A stretch of 5,291 bases of DNA from Chloroflexota bacterium (GTDB lineage Bacteria; Chloroflexota; Anaerolineae; Aggregatilineales; UBA2796): NCBI GenBank assembly GCA_017743585.1, contig JAGHYP010000197.1, forward strand, positions 1 to 5,291, in the 5' to 3' direction. Shown here piece after piece: positions 1-5,291 of the stretch. The notes beneath the pieces were generated by a model. That model had not been told where the DNA came from, searched no databases, and worked only from the letters and a program-made list of their open reading frames with translations. The translations under genes and the position numbers were made by a program. Each line of letters opens with the position of its first letter. Within the stretch, counting starts at the first letter, position 1.

Positions 1-2393
1 GTAGCTGTATGCGCAGCGGTCGCGTTCTGTGTCAAGGTCGCCGTCGGCGTGAAGGTCGGCGTGGCGCGCTCAGTCGGCGTGAAGGTCGGCGTCGGCGTGC
101 GGCGGTCGCTCGGCTCAGCGTACCGAATGGCGCGCACAGCCAATAAGCTGGCAACAGGCGGCAGATTGACGCGCAATGTGCCGTCTACTGTGCCTTCTAC
201 GAGCACATCTTCTACGCCGATCACATCGCCGCTGAAAACATCCCAAAACTCGACGCGATACATGCCCGAAGGCATGTTTTGTGCGCTGAAGGTCGCTTCA
301 ATCGGCGCGATCTGTCTCAATTGGGCGCGATTTTGCACGTTGTAATCCTGATGTTGGAAGAAGCTGAGCAGGATTCCGCTGCGGCGGTCGGCAAGGGCGA
401 CTGAGCGCAGCGGCGGCACGTAATCGGCTACTTCGAGCGAGGCGATCTGGACGTAGTCATCGCCTAGATTGTCGAGCGTGATGAGTTGCTCGCCCGCTTT
501 GAGCGGCACGCTGAGCGCCACAGGTGGGCTACTGGGCGGCAAATTGAGTGCAGCTGCCAGCATGCCGTTGTTCAGGACGATCAGGCGCGCGCCGCCGCGG
601 TCGCCGCTGCGCAGGATGTTGATGCGCAGCGTAGTCTCAACAGGCGGCGCAATTAGGTATTGCTGCGGGCGGCTGAGCTGCGCGTTGAAGCGCGTGCCGT
701 ACAGGAAGCTGCTTGCGCGCCCCAGCGGCGGCGCAACGCCATCTACCGCCAGCCGGAAGATGAGATCAGGCGGCGTTTCGCTACCCAGCTGCGTGTTGTA
801 GCCGCTCACGCGCAACGGCGCATAGCTCAACGGCGGATCGGCGCTGAGCGCAAGGCCGATCGGGCGTAGGTCAGCCGTATCCCAAGGGACGCTCTGGACG
901 AAGTTGCGCAACGGCGTCAAGATATCCAGCAAATTGTGTGGCAAGAGATAGGTATCCCACCACCAACTGTTGGCAGCGCCGCTGGCGCCGCTGAGCGCCG
1001 TCGCCCACAGCGCAATGCGCACGTGCAGGCCTTGCGGATCGGCTTCAGCGGGCTCAAACCATGGGCTGAGCGAGAATTCGCTCAGCATGAGCGGCAACTC
1101 GTTCTCCGCCAAGAGCGGGCGCAGGAGGTTCAATGTGGCGAGCAGCTGATCGGCAGGCGGCTCGCTCGGCCAGCGCTGGTAGTAGCGCACTTGGATGAAA
1201 TCTACAGGCAGCGCGCGCAGGAGGGCGAGATTGGCGTTATCGCGCACGCCGAGCGTGATCAAATGGCGGTACGGATCGGTCTGCCGCAAGTAAGCGATCA
1301 TCTCGCCCGCCCATTGGACAGCGACTGCCGTATTGGCAGGCGTAAGGCGGTCAAGCTGATCGACAAGTTCCCACGCGAAGAGACTTGGGCTGTGGCTCCA
1401 GCGCGCGATCATGTAGCGCAGCCGATCGCGAAAGACCCGCCTGCCCTCTTCAGTGGCGAAGAAGGAAGTGGCAGTGGCAAACGGGCCGCCGCGCCGAGCG
1501 TTGTGCGGATTGAGCGACCAGTCAGCGCTGATATCAGGGCGCGCAGGCGTGGCGGGCGCGTTGTAAGGCGGGTCGCTGTACGTTGTCCAGCCTTGATGCC
1601 AGAGCAAGACCAATTGCAAGGCGATGCCATATGACTCAGCGGCGTGCAGCACGGTATCCAAGCGCCATGCCGAGCTTTGCGCGGCTGCCATGCTGCCGGC
1701 AGGGCTGTGCCAGCCAAAGCCGATGAACCACGGCACGTCCACATATAAGCGCGCGTAATTGCCGCCTGAACGCGCCAGCTGCTCCAGCCACGCCAGGTAG
1801 CCGCGCGTATTGCCACTGCCCGACCACGACCACGCCATGTTCGCGCCGATCGGGAAAAACGGCTTGCCATCGCCAGCGCTGAAGTACCGCCCGTTGCGTC
1901 CGAGCTGGATTGTGCCGCCTCTCGTCGAGGGGACGACGCGCAACCTGCCCGCTGTCACAATGCGCGTCACCTCAGGCGTGCGCGCCTCAACTGTATAGAG
2001 CCACTCGCCAATTTGAGTCGGGCGGAAGCGCACGCGCCACTCAGGCGCGCCGCTCGGCGTGAAGGTCTCCTCAGCGCAGGTCGCGTCGCAGGTGACTTCT
2101 TGCGGCTGCATCCAAAAGGCGGGCAGCTCGAACAGGCTGCCGTCAGGCGCAGTGAAGCGCACAGTCACGGCAATTTGGCGCGTATCGGTCGGATCCCTGT
2201 AGTCGCCTGTGATGGGCAAGCTGCGCTCAAACAGGCCATTGAGCGGCACTTCGGGCAGGTCGAGGAGCGCGCCGCTCGGCGCGAGGGTCGGCGGCTGCTG
2301 CGCGCTGACTGATGTGGTGCTGCGCAAGGCTGCGCTCACACACAGCGCCGCGACAAGGCATGCCAGCAATCCGAACGCGCGTCTGAAAAACAT
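1..2393 (-). CDS. Secreted DUF5060 / GH5-like (cellulase-fold) protein with altered active site, 3' end outside window
   Basis: The frame opens at ATG 2393-2391 and stays open for 797 codons to the left edge, so the C-terminus is missing. Residues 1-31 look like a Sec signal peptide (MFFRR, hydrophobic core, cleavage near VSA|QQ). Residues about 50-150 resemble DUF5060 (ending WRVRFRPTQIGEWLYTVEA), with a close Cys pair, C102 and C106. Residues about 160-455 resemble a GH5-type TIM barrel: NGRYF..DGKPFFPIGANMAW, then GGNYARLY, then WELVDQLD (341-348), then FIQVRYY, then LMLSEFSLS. The usual acid/base site is Asn-Glu but here is D345-Q346; the His of the 'Q-H-Y' strand is R403; nucleophile-like E439 is kept. 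Residues about 470-757 are beta-rich, probably accessory sandwich domains, followed by a TPTxT linker. I infer an exported carbohydrate-binding or glycosidase-like protein, perhaps without classical hydrolase activity. The fold call is fairly sure; substrate is unknown. It is divergent from lysW and has no visible link to lysine synthesis. Confidence 0.85.
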   Translation of the reverse strand, partial: MFFRRAFGLLACLVAALCVSAALRSTTSVSAQQPPTLAPSGALLDLPEVPLNGLFERSLPITGDYRDPTDTRQIAVTVRFTAPDGSLFELPAFWMQPQEVTCDATCAEETFTPSGAPEWRVRFRPTQIGEWLYTVEARTPEVTRIVTAGRLRVVPSTRGGTIQLGRNGRYFSAGDGKPFFPIGANMAWSWSGSGNTRGYLAWLEQLARSGGNYARLYVDVPWFIGFGWHSPAGSMAAAQSSAWRLDTVLHAAESYGIALQLVLLWHQGWTTYSDPPYNAPATPARPDISADWSLNPHNARRGGPFATATSFFATEEGRRVFRDRLRYMIARWSHSPSLFAWELVDQLDRLTPANTAVAVQWAGEMIAYLRQTDPYRHLITLGVRDNANLALLRALPVDFIQVRYYQRWPSEPPADQLLATLNLLRPLLAENELPLMLSEFSLSPWFEPAEADPQGLHVRIALWATALSGASGAANSWWWDTYLLPHNLLDILTPLRNFVQSVPWDTADLRPIGLALSADPPLSYAPLRVSGYNTQLGSETPPDLIFRLAVDGVAPPLGRASSFLYGTRFNAQLSRPQQYLIAPPVETTLRINILRSGDRGGARLIVLNNGMLAAALNLPPSSPPVALSVPLKAGEQLITLDNLGDDYVQIASLEVADYVPPLRSVALADRRSGILLSFFQHQDYNVQNRAQLRQIAPIEATFSAQNMPSGMYRVEFWDVFSGDVIGVEDVLVEGTVDGTLRVNLPPVASLLAVRAIRYAEPSDRRTPTPTFTPTERATPTFTPTATLTQNATAAHTA
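43..92 (-). repeat. Two copies of a 20-nt direct repeat coding the TPTFTPT linker
   Basis: The 20-mer GTCGGCGTGAAGGTCGGCGT occurs at 43-62 and again, identically, at 73-92, a 30-nt period (10 codons). On the minus strand it encodes Thr-Pro-Thr-Phe-Thr-Pro-Thr units of a Pro/Thr-rich linker starting near residue 765. Such low-complexity linkers separate domains or span the cell envelope in many Chloroflexota secreted proteins. The repeat may continue past the left edge in weaker form (the next residues are A-T-L-T-Q-N-A-T). Confidence 0.8.
2301..2393 (-). other. Predicted Sec signal peptide of the GH5-like protein
   Basis: Residues 1-31 have an Arg pair at 4-5, a hydrophobic stretch from about residue 6 to 23 and a small-residue site S-V-S-A before Q32-Q33, which fits signal peptidase I cleavage. 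A Cys at position 12 follows L-L-A but lies too early in the hydrophobic core to be a convincing lipobox. Export is therefore predicted, with any later cell-surface anchoring encoded beyond the left edge. Confidence 0.7.
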
Positions 2394-2404
2394 CCTTCAG
2401 CGAG

Positions 2405-2409
2405 CTCCT
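2405..2409 (-). promoter_or_regulatory. Ribosome-binding site of the GH5-like gene
   Basis: Reading the minus strand, AGGAG lies 11 nt before the ATG at 2393. A second purine run, GAAGG, directly abuts the ATG and is too close to act as a Shine-Dalgarno site. The AGGAG supports the chosen start, which also gives a clean signal peptide. Confidence 0.55.
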
Positions 2410-2426
2410 GCCCAAACATCGCCGAG

Positions 2427-2455
2427 AGTATAGCGCAACTCGGCGGGTTGAGCGG
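2427..2455 (-). promoter_or_regulatory. Probable sigma70-type promoter of the GH5-like gene
   Basis: On the minus strand TATACT (2432-2427) matches the -10 consensus at five of six bases. The hexamer 17 nt upstream, CCGCTC (2455-2450), is a poor -35 match, so the call rests on the -10. Transcription would start near 2420, leaving a leader of about 27 nt that contains the AGGAG site. Confidence 0.45.
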
Positions 2456-2468
2456 ATTGAACGATTCG

Positions 2469-2497
2469 TTGCGCCTTAAGCCAATCGGCGCTATGCT
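2469..2497 (+). promoter_or_regulatory. Probable sigma70-type promoter of the lysWXY operon
   Basis: TTGCGC (2469-2474) and TATGCT (2492-2497) are separated by exactly 17 nt and lie directly upstream of lysW. The predicted transcript starts near 2504, with a leader of about 35-45 nt. No attenuator-like leader peptide or riboswitch-sized structure fits in this leader, so any control would have to be by a DNA-binding protein at or near the promoter. Confidence 0.5.
2471..2491. repeat. Inverted repeat GCGCC-N11-GGCGC inside the lysW promoter spacer
   Basis: GCGCC at 2471-2475 and GGCGC at 2487-2491 form 5-nt perfect arms around an 11-nt centre. They fall between and partly over the -35 and -10 hexamers, where a repressor could act. 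In DNA this GC-rich, short arms like these can occur by chance, so an operator role is only a suggestion. Confidence 0.3.
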
Positions 2498-2516
2498 TAC
2501 GCACTGAACGCTTGCT

Positions 2517-2530
2517 GAATGATAGCATTC
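2517..2530. repeat. Small palindrome GAATG-ATAG-CATTC in the lysW leader
   Basis: Five-base arms enclose a 4-nt centre and end 1 nt before the GAAGGG purine run (2532-2537) that precedes lysW. In RNA it could form a weak hairpin next to the ribosome-binding site; in DNA it could be a half-site pair just downstream of the predicted transcription start. The short AT-containing stem makes either role uncertain. Confidence 0.3.
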
Positions 2531-2549
2531 TGAAGGGATGCACAATCCG

Positions 2550-2714
2550 ATGAACGCCACTTGCCCTGAGTGCGAGGCGCTCTTGACGCTCAACGATGTC
2601 TTGCGCGGCGAGATCGTCACTTGCCCGGAGTGCGGCGCCGAGCTAGAAGTCGTCTCGGTTGACCCGATCCGACTTGAGCTGGCGCCGATGGAACAAGAAG
2701 ATTGGGGCGAATGA
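2550..2714 (+). CDS. lysW: LysW, alpha-aminoadipate carrier protein for lysine biosynthesis
   Basis: LysW is a small acidic carrier: the gamma-carboxyl of its C-terminal Glu is joined to the amino group of alpha-aminoadipate, protecting it and presenting it to the later lysine enzymes in the cytoplasm. From ATG 2550 the product has 54 residues, the same length as Thermus LysW as I remember it. It shows two CPEC knuckles (C5/C8 and C25/C28), expected to bind zinc, the segment GAELEVVSVDPIRLELAP, an acidic tail and the diagnostic C-terminal EDWGE. An in-frame ATG at 2538 would add MHNP, but the GAAGGG purine run directly abuts that codon with no spacing, whereas it lies 12 nt before ATG 2550. 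I prefer 2550 for this reason and for length. The gene is first in a lysW-lysX-lysY operon, with its stop 3 nt before the lysX start. Family assignment is very secure. Confidence 0.95.
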   Translation: MNATCPECEALLTLNDVLRGEIVTCPECGAELEVVSVDPIRLELAPMEQEDWGE

Positions 2715-2717
2715 TCC

Positions 2718-3587
2718 TTGAGCAACTCGTTGCGCGTCGGCATCATCACCTCTCGGATTCGCGTTGAAGAAAAACTGCTCCTAGCCGCCTTCGAGGCGCG
2801 CGGCATCACGCCAACTCTGATCAACGATGATGCGCTCATCTTGAGCATTCAGGCGAGCAGCGCGCCATTGCCGTACGACGTGATCTTGGAGCGCTCGATC
2901 AGCACGTCACGCGGTCTGTACACGCTGCGTCTGCTAGAAATGCTCGGCAACACGGTCATCAATCGCTGGCAGGTTGCCCACACTTGCGCCGATAAATTGC
3001 TCACTTCGGCGGCGCTGCACGAGGCAGGCGTGCCACAGCCTGATATCGAAGTCGCCTTCACAGCCGAGGCGGCGCTGCAAGCCATCGAGCGCATGGGCTA
3101 TCCTGTGGTGCTCAAGCCTGTGATTGGCTCGTGGGGTAGGTTGTTAGCGCGCATCAACGACCGAGCAGCGGCTGAGGCAATCTTGGAGCACAAAGAGGTG
3201 CTAGGCGGCTACCAGCACAGCATCTTCTACATCCAGCGTCTAGTGAACAAGCCGAATCGCGATATTCGCGCCTTCGTCGTCGGCGAGCGCTGTATTTGCG
3301 CGATCTATCGCAACAGCGAGCATTGGATCACCAACACTGCGCGCGGCGGCAAGGCAGAAAATTGCCCTGTGACGCCTGAGCTAGAAGCGCTGGCAGTGCG
3401 CGCTGCGCAAGCGGTCGGCGGCGGCGTGCTGGCTGTGGACGTGCTGGAAGACCCTGAACGCGGCTTGCTGGTCAACGAGATCAATCACACAATGGAATTC
3501 CGCAACAGCATCGCGCCGACAGGCGTGGATATCCCTGCGCACATCGTGGACTACGCGCTACGCTACGCGACTGAGGTGCGCGCATGA
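2718..3587 (+). CDS. lysX: LysX, LysW-alpha-aminoadipate ligase (ATP-grasp)
   Basis: LysX uses ATP to form the bond between the LysW C-terminal Glu and the amino group of alpha-aminoadipate. The 289-residue product has the RimK-type ATP-grasp layout: N-terminal domain with ERSISTSRGLYTLRLLEMLG (58-77), GYPVVLKPVIGSWGRLLARI (127-146) with ATP-binding K133, HKEVLGGYQHSIFYIQ (158-173), then RDIRAFVVGE and AIYRNSEHWITNTARGG, and metal-ligand candidates D241, E254 and N256 in LLVNEINHTMEF. The TGVDIP segment (268-273) matches Thermus LysX from memory, which favours aminoadipate; use of glutamate as well (ArgX-like) cannot be excluded. The start is TTG 2718, 3 nt after the lysW stop, with a weak GGGG run 10 nt upstream. 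TTG 2730 is an alternative that fits the Thermus N-terminus slightly better. ATG 2711 overlaps the lysW stop but is out of frame. The end overlaps lysY by ATGA, suggesting coupled translation. Confidence 0.95.
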   Translation: MSNSLRVGIITSRIRVEEKLLLAAFEARGITPTLINDDALILSIQASSAPLPYDVILERSISTSRGLYTLRLLEMLGNTVINRWQVAHTCADKLLTSAALHEAGVPQPDIEVAFTAEAALQAIERMGYPVVLKPVIGSWGRLLARINDRAAAEAILEHKEVLGGYQHSIFYIQRLVNKPNRDIRAFVVGERCICAIYRNSEHWITNTARGGKAENCPVTPELEALAVRAAQAVGGGVLAVDVLEDPERGLLVNEINHTMEFRNSIAPTGVDIPAHIVDYALRYATEVRA

Positions 3588-4624
3588 GCGAGCGCGCCCG
3601 CGTCTCGATTGTTGGCGCTTCAGGCTACACGGGCGGCGAGCTGATCCGTCTGCTGCTGGCGCATCCGTACGTCACTTTGCAACAGGTCACGTCTGAGTCG
3701 AACGCGGGCAAGCCGATTCACGCCGTGCATCCGAACCTTCGCAAGGCGACGACGCTGCAGTTTGTCTCAGCGACGGCGCTGCAGGCGTGCGATGTGCTAT
3801 TCCTCGCTTTGCCGCATGGCGAGGCGCAACAGCGCATTGCACATTTCGCCGCGCTCGCGCCGTACATCATCGATCTCTCGGCCGATTTTCGGCTGCGCGA
3901 CCTGAGCGCGTATGAGCGCTACTACGGCAAGCCGCACGCCGCGCCAGAATGGCTCGATAGGTTCGTCTACGGCTTGCCTGAGATCAACCGTGAAGCGTTG
4001 CGAACTGCCAGATATGCCAGCGGCGTCGGTTGCAACGCAGCGGCCGCCATTCTAGCGCTCTTGCCATTGGTGCGAGCCGGCTTGGTCGACTCGAGCAAGC
4101 CCATCACAGTAGACCTGAAAGTCGGTTCCTCAGAGGGCGGCGCGACCGCTTCGCAAGCGAGTCATCATCCTGAGCGCAGCGGCGTGGTGCGCACCTTCGC
4201 CGCAGTCGGACATCGGCATGAGGCAGAGGTGGTGCAGGCGCTCGGCTTGAAAAACGTCTATCTCTCGATCAACTCGGTCGAGATGGTGCGCGGCGTCATG
4301 GCGACTGCGCAGGTCTTCAGCGCGGCAGGCGTGGATGATAAGGTCTTGTGGCGAGCTTATCGCGCAGCCTATAGCGCCGAGCCATTCATTCGGATCGTGC
4401 ACGATAAAAGCGGCGTGCATCGGCATCCTGAGCCGAAGTGGCTGGCAGGCACAAACTTCGCCGATGTGGGCTGGGAAGTCGAGCCTGAGAGCGGGCGCAT
4501 CGTGGCGTTGGCGGCGCTGGATAACTTGGGCAAGGGCGCAGCGGGCAGCGCTGTGCAGTGCATGAACTTGATGCTGGGCTACCCCGAAGAGACGGCGCTC
4601 ACGTTCTATGGCTTGCATCCATAA
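3584..4624 (+). CDS. lysY: LysY, LysW-gamma-alpha-aminoadipyl-6-phosphate reductase (ArgC family)
   Basis: LysY is the NADPH-dependent reductase that turns LysW-bound aminoadipyl phosphate into the semialdehyde, the step parallel to ArgC in arginine synthesis. The 346-residue product has the ArgC layout: Rossmann motif VGASGYTGGEL (10-20), LALPHGEAQQ, IDLSADFRLRD (96-106), YGLPEI, catalytic C150 in SGVGCNAAAA, VDLKVGSSEGG, SHHPERSG and GHRHEAE (209-215) with the likely catalytic His. GCN after the active-site Cys and the KVGSSEGG...SHHPER block resemble LysY more than the GCYPT type of ordinary ArgC, and the position after lysW-lysX confirms the assignment. The start ATG at 3584 overlaps the lysX stop (ATGA). 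An upstream Shine-Dalgarno is not evident, fitting translational coupling. Dual use in LysW-dependent arginine synthesis is possible if this organism also carries that branch; the window cannot tell. Confidence 0.93.
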   Translation: MSERARVSIVGASGYTGGELIRLLLAHPYVTLQQVTSESNAGKPIHAVHPNLRKATTLQFVSATALQACDVLFLALPHGEAQQRIAHFAALAPYIIDLSADFRLRDLSAYERYYGKPHAAPEWLDRFVYGLPEINREALRTARYASGVGCNAAAAILALLPLVRAGLVDSSKPITVDLKVGSSEGGATASQASHHPERSGVVRTFAAVGHRHEAEVVQALGLKNVYLSINSVEMVRGVMATAQVFSAAGVDDKVLWRAYRAAYSAEPFIRIVHDKSGVHRHPEPKWLAGTNFADVGWEVEPESGRIVALAALDNLGKGAAGSAVQCMNLMLGYPEETALTFYGLHP

Positions 4625-4646
4625 GTCTACTCGAAGACGCTTTATT

Positions 4647-4675
4647 TTGCCGTGCAGTGCGCTTCAGGCTACAAT
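4647..4675 (+). promoter_or_regulatory. Probable sigma70-type promoter of coaE
   Basis: TTGCCG (4647-4652) and TACAAT (4670-4675) are spaced by 17 nt and match the consensus at four and five of six bases. The predicted start near 4682 gives a leader of about 49 nt. It lies in the 106-nt gap after lysY, so coaE probably has its own transcript, possibly with read-through from the lysWXY operon because no strong terminator separates them. Confidence 0.6.
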
Positions 4676-4717
4676 CCTCATTCATCAGAGCGCGAGCTGG
4701 CACAGCTGACACAAGGT

Positions 4718-4723
4718 GGAGGG
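4718..4723 (+). promoter_or_regulatory. Strong ribosome-binding site of coaE
   Basis: GGAGGG sits 7 nt before GTG 4731, an optimal Shine-Dalgarno arrangement. An in-frame TGA at 4725-4727 rules out any earlier start, so this site decides in favour of the GTG codon. Confidence 0.8.
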
Positions 4724-4730
4724 TTGAAGC

Positions 4731-5291
4731 GTGGGGCATTGGGCGAATAAATACGTCATCGGGCTGACGGGCAACATTGCCATGGGCAAGAGCGCTGTGC
4801 GCAAGCTGCTTGAGCACCTCGGCGCGTACACCATCGACGCAGATGCTCTGGCGCACCAGACGATGATGCCCGGAGCGCCCGCTTATCTGCCCGTGATCGA
4901 GACCTTCGGGCGCTGGGTGCTGGATCGAGACGGCAAGATTGACCGCTCGAAGCTGAGCGCAGTCGTTTTCTCGCACCCCGAGGCGCTAGCGCGCCTAGAA
5001 GCGATCACGCATCCGCTGGTCGGGCAAGGCATTGATACGCTGATCAGCCGCGCCAAGCAGCCGATCGTCGTCATCGAGGCGATCAAGCTGCTGGAGAGCA
5101 AGCTGGTGGATAAGGTGGATGCGATCTGGGTCGTGGATTGCACGCCCGAGCTGCAGCTGCGCCGTCTGATCGAGAAGCGCGGCATGAGCGAGCAGGAAGC
5201 GCGCAGGCGCATTGAGGGACAAAACTCGCAGCGCGAGAAGTTAGCGCGCGCCAATGTCGTCATCACCAACAACGGCACGCCTCAAGAGCTA
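4731..5291 (+). CDS. coaE: Dephospho-CoA kinase, 3' end outside window
   Basis: CoaE phosphorylates the 3'-hydroxyl of the ribose of dephospho-CoA with ATP, the last step of coenzyme A synthesis in the cytoplasm. The visible 187 residues hold the P-loop GLTGNIAMGKS (11-21) with K20, the IDADALAHQ substrate site (35-43), the ITHPLV motif (92-97), VVIEAIKLLES (113-123, the counterpart of the usual iPLLfE strand), and the lid/adenine segment R158-R160...EGQNSQREKLARANVVITNNGT. The family usually has about 200 residues, so only a short tail is missing beyond the right edge, which falls exactly on a codon boundary. The start is GTG 4731, fixed by the GGAGGG site and the in-frame stop just upstream. 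It follows lysY in the same direction but has its own promoter, and no metabolic link between the two is needed to explain the order. Confidence 0.95.
   Translation, partial: MGHWANKYVIGLTGNIAMGKSAVRKLLEHLGAYTIDADALAHQTMMPGAPAYLPVIETFGRWVLDRDGKIDRSKLSAVVFSHPEALARLEAITHPLVGQGIDTLISRAKQPIVVIEAIKLLESKLVDKVDAIWVVDCTPELQLRRLIEKRGMSEQEARRRIEGQNSQREKLARANVVITNNGTPQEL

Noticed and set aside
936..1870. Sizeable open frames on both strands (936-1634 plus strand, 1409-1870 minus strand) inside the GH5-like gene
   Set aside because: They are Arg/Ala-rich, low-meaning translations typical of other frames of GC-rich coding DNA, and they overlap a long frame with clear domain motifs.
2358..2366. Lipobox-like L-L-A-C at residues 9-12 of the GH5-like protein
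   Set aside because: The Cys falls early in the hydrophobic core, and a good signal peptidase I site follows at VSA|QQ; a lipoprotein is unlikely.
2394..2549. A riboswitch or leader-peptide attenuator for lysine upstream of lysW
   Set aside because: The leader after the predicted start is only about 35-45 nt, too short for the lysine riboswitch, and no Lys-codon-rich leader frame is present.
2336..2848. Minus-strand 170-codon frame across the lysW/lysX region
   Set aside because: It is antisense to lysW and the lysX start, spans both predicted promoters, and its translation shows no recognisable motif.
4130..4618. Minus-strand 162-codon frame antisense to lysY
   Set aside because: It is a His/Arg/Ala-rich shadow of a strongly conserved enzyme gene, with no motif of its own.
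4625..4648. Possible terminator after lysY: GTCT/AGAC arms followed by a T-rich stretch
   Set aside because: The stem is only four base pairs and the T-run is interrupted; it also borders the coaE -35 box. Too weak to call.

Overview
The window reads as a moderately GC-rich bacterial chromosome segment, most likely Chloroflexota (Anaerolineae-like). This taxonomic guess is an inference. It rests on the LysW carrier-protein route of lysine biosynthesis (known from Thermus/Deinococcus, Chloroflexota and some archaea), on a secreted protein with a TPTxT-type Pro/Thr linker common in Chloroflexota, and on a CoaE with the 'EAIKLLE' variant seen in that group. No rRNA, tRNA, CRISPR array or insertion sequence was seen.

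Left half (1-2393, minus strand): one very long open frame, 797 codons visible, begins at 2393 and runs off the left edge without a stop. It encodes a secreted multidomain protein: signal peptide, DUF5060-like beta-sandwich, GH5/cellulase-like TIM barrel, a C-terminal beta-rich region, then a TPT linker. The barrel looks catalytically altered. The usual Asn-Glu acid/base pair is Asp-Gln, and a usually conserved His is Arg, while the nucleophile-type Glu is kept.

Middle (2394-2549): a short divergent control region. It has a minus-strand promoter with a TATACT -10 and a plus-strand promoter (TTGCGC-N17-TATGCT). Small inverted repeats lie in the plus-strand spacer and in the leader.

Right half (2550-4624, plus strand): a compact lysW-lysX-lysY operon. 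LysW is the small carrier whose C-terminal Glu receives alpha-aminoadipate, LysX is the ATP-grasp ligase that attaches it, and LysY reduces the phosphorylated LysW-aminoadipate to the semialdehyde. lysW and lysX are 3 nt apart, and lysX and lysY overlap by ATGA. The kinase (LysZ), aminotransferase (LysJ) and hydrolase (LysK) are not in the window.

Far right (4625-5291): a 106-nt gap carries a good sigma70-type promoter (TTGCCG-N17-TACAAT) and a strong GGAGGG ribosome-binding site. They serve coaE (dephospho-CoA kinase), which is cut by the right edge after 187 codons.
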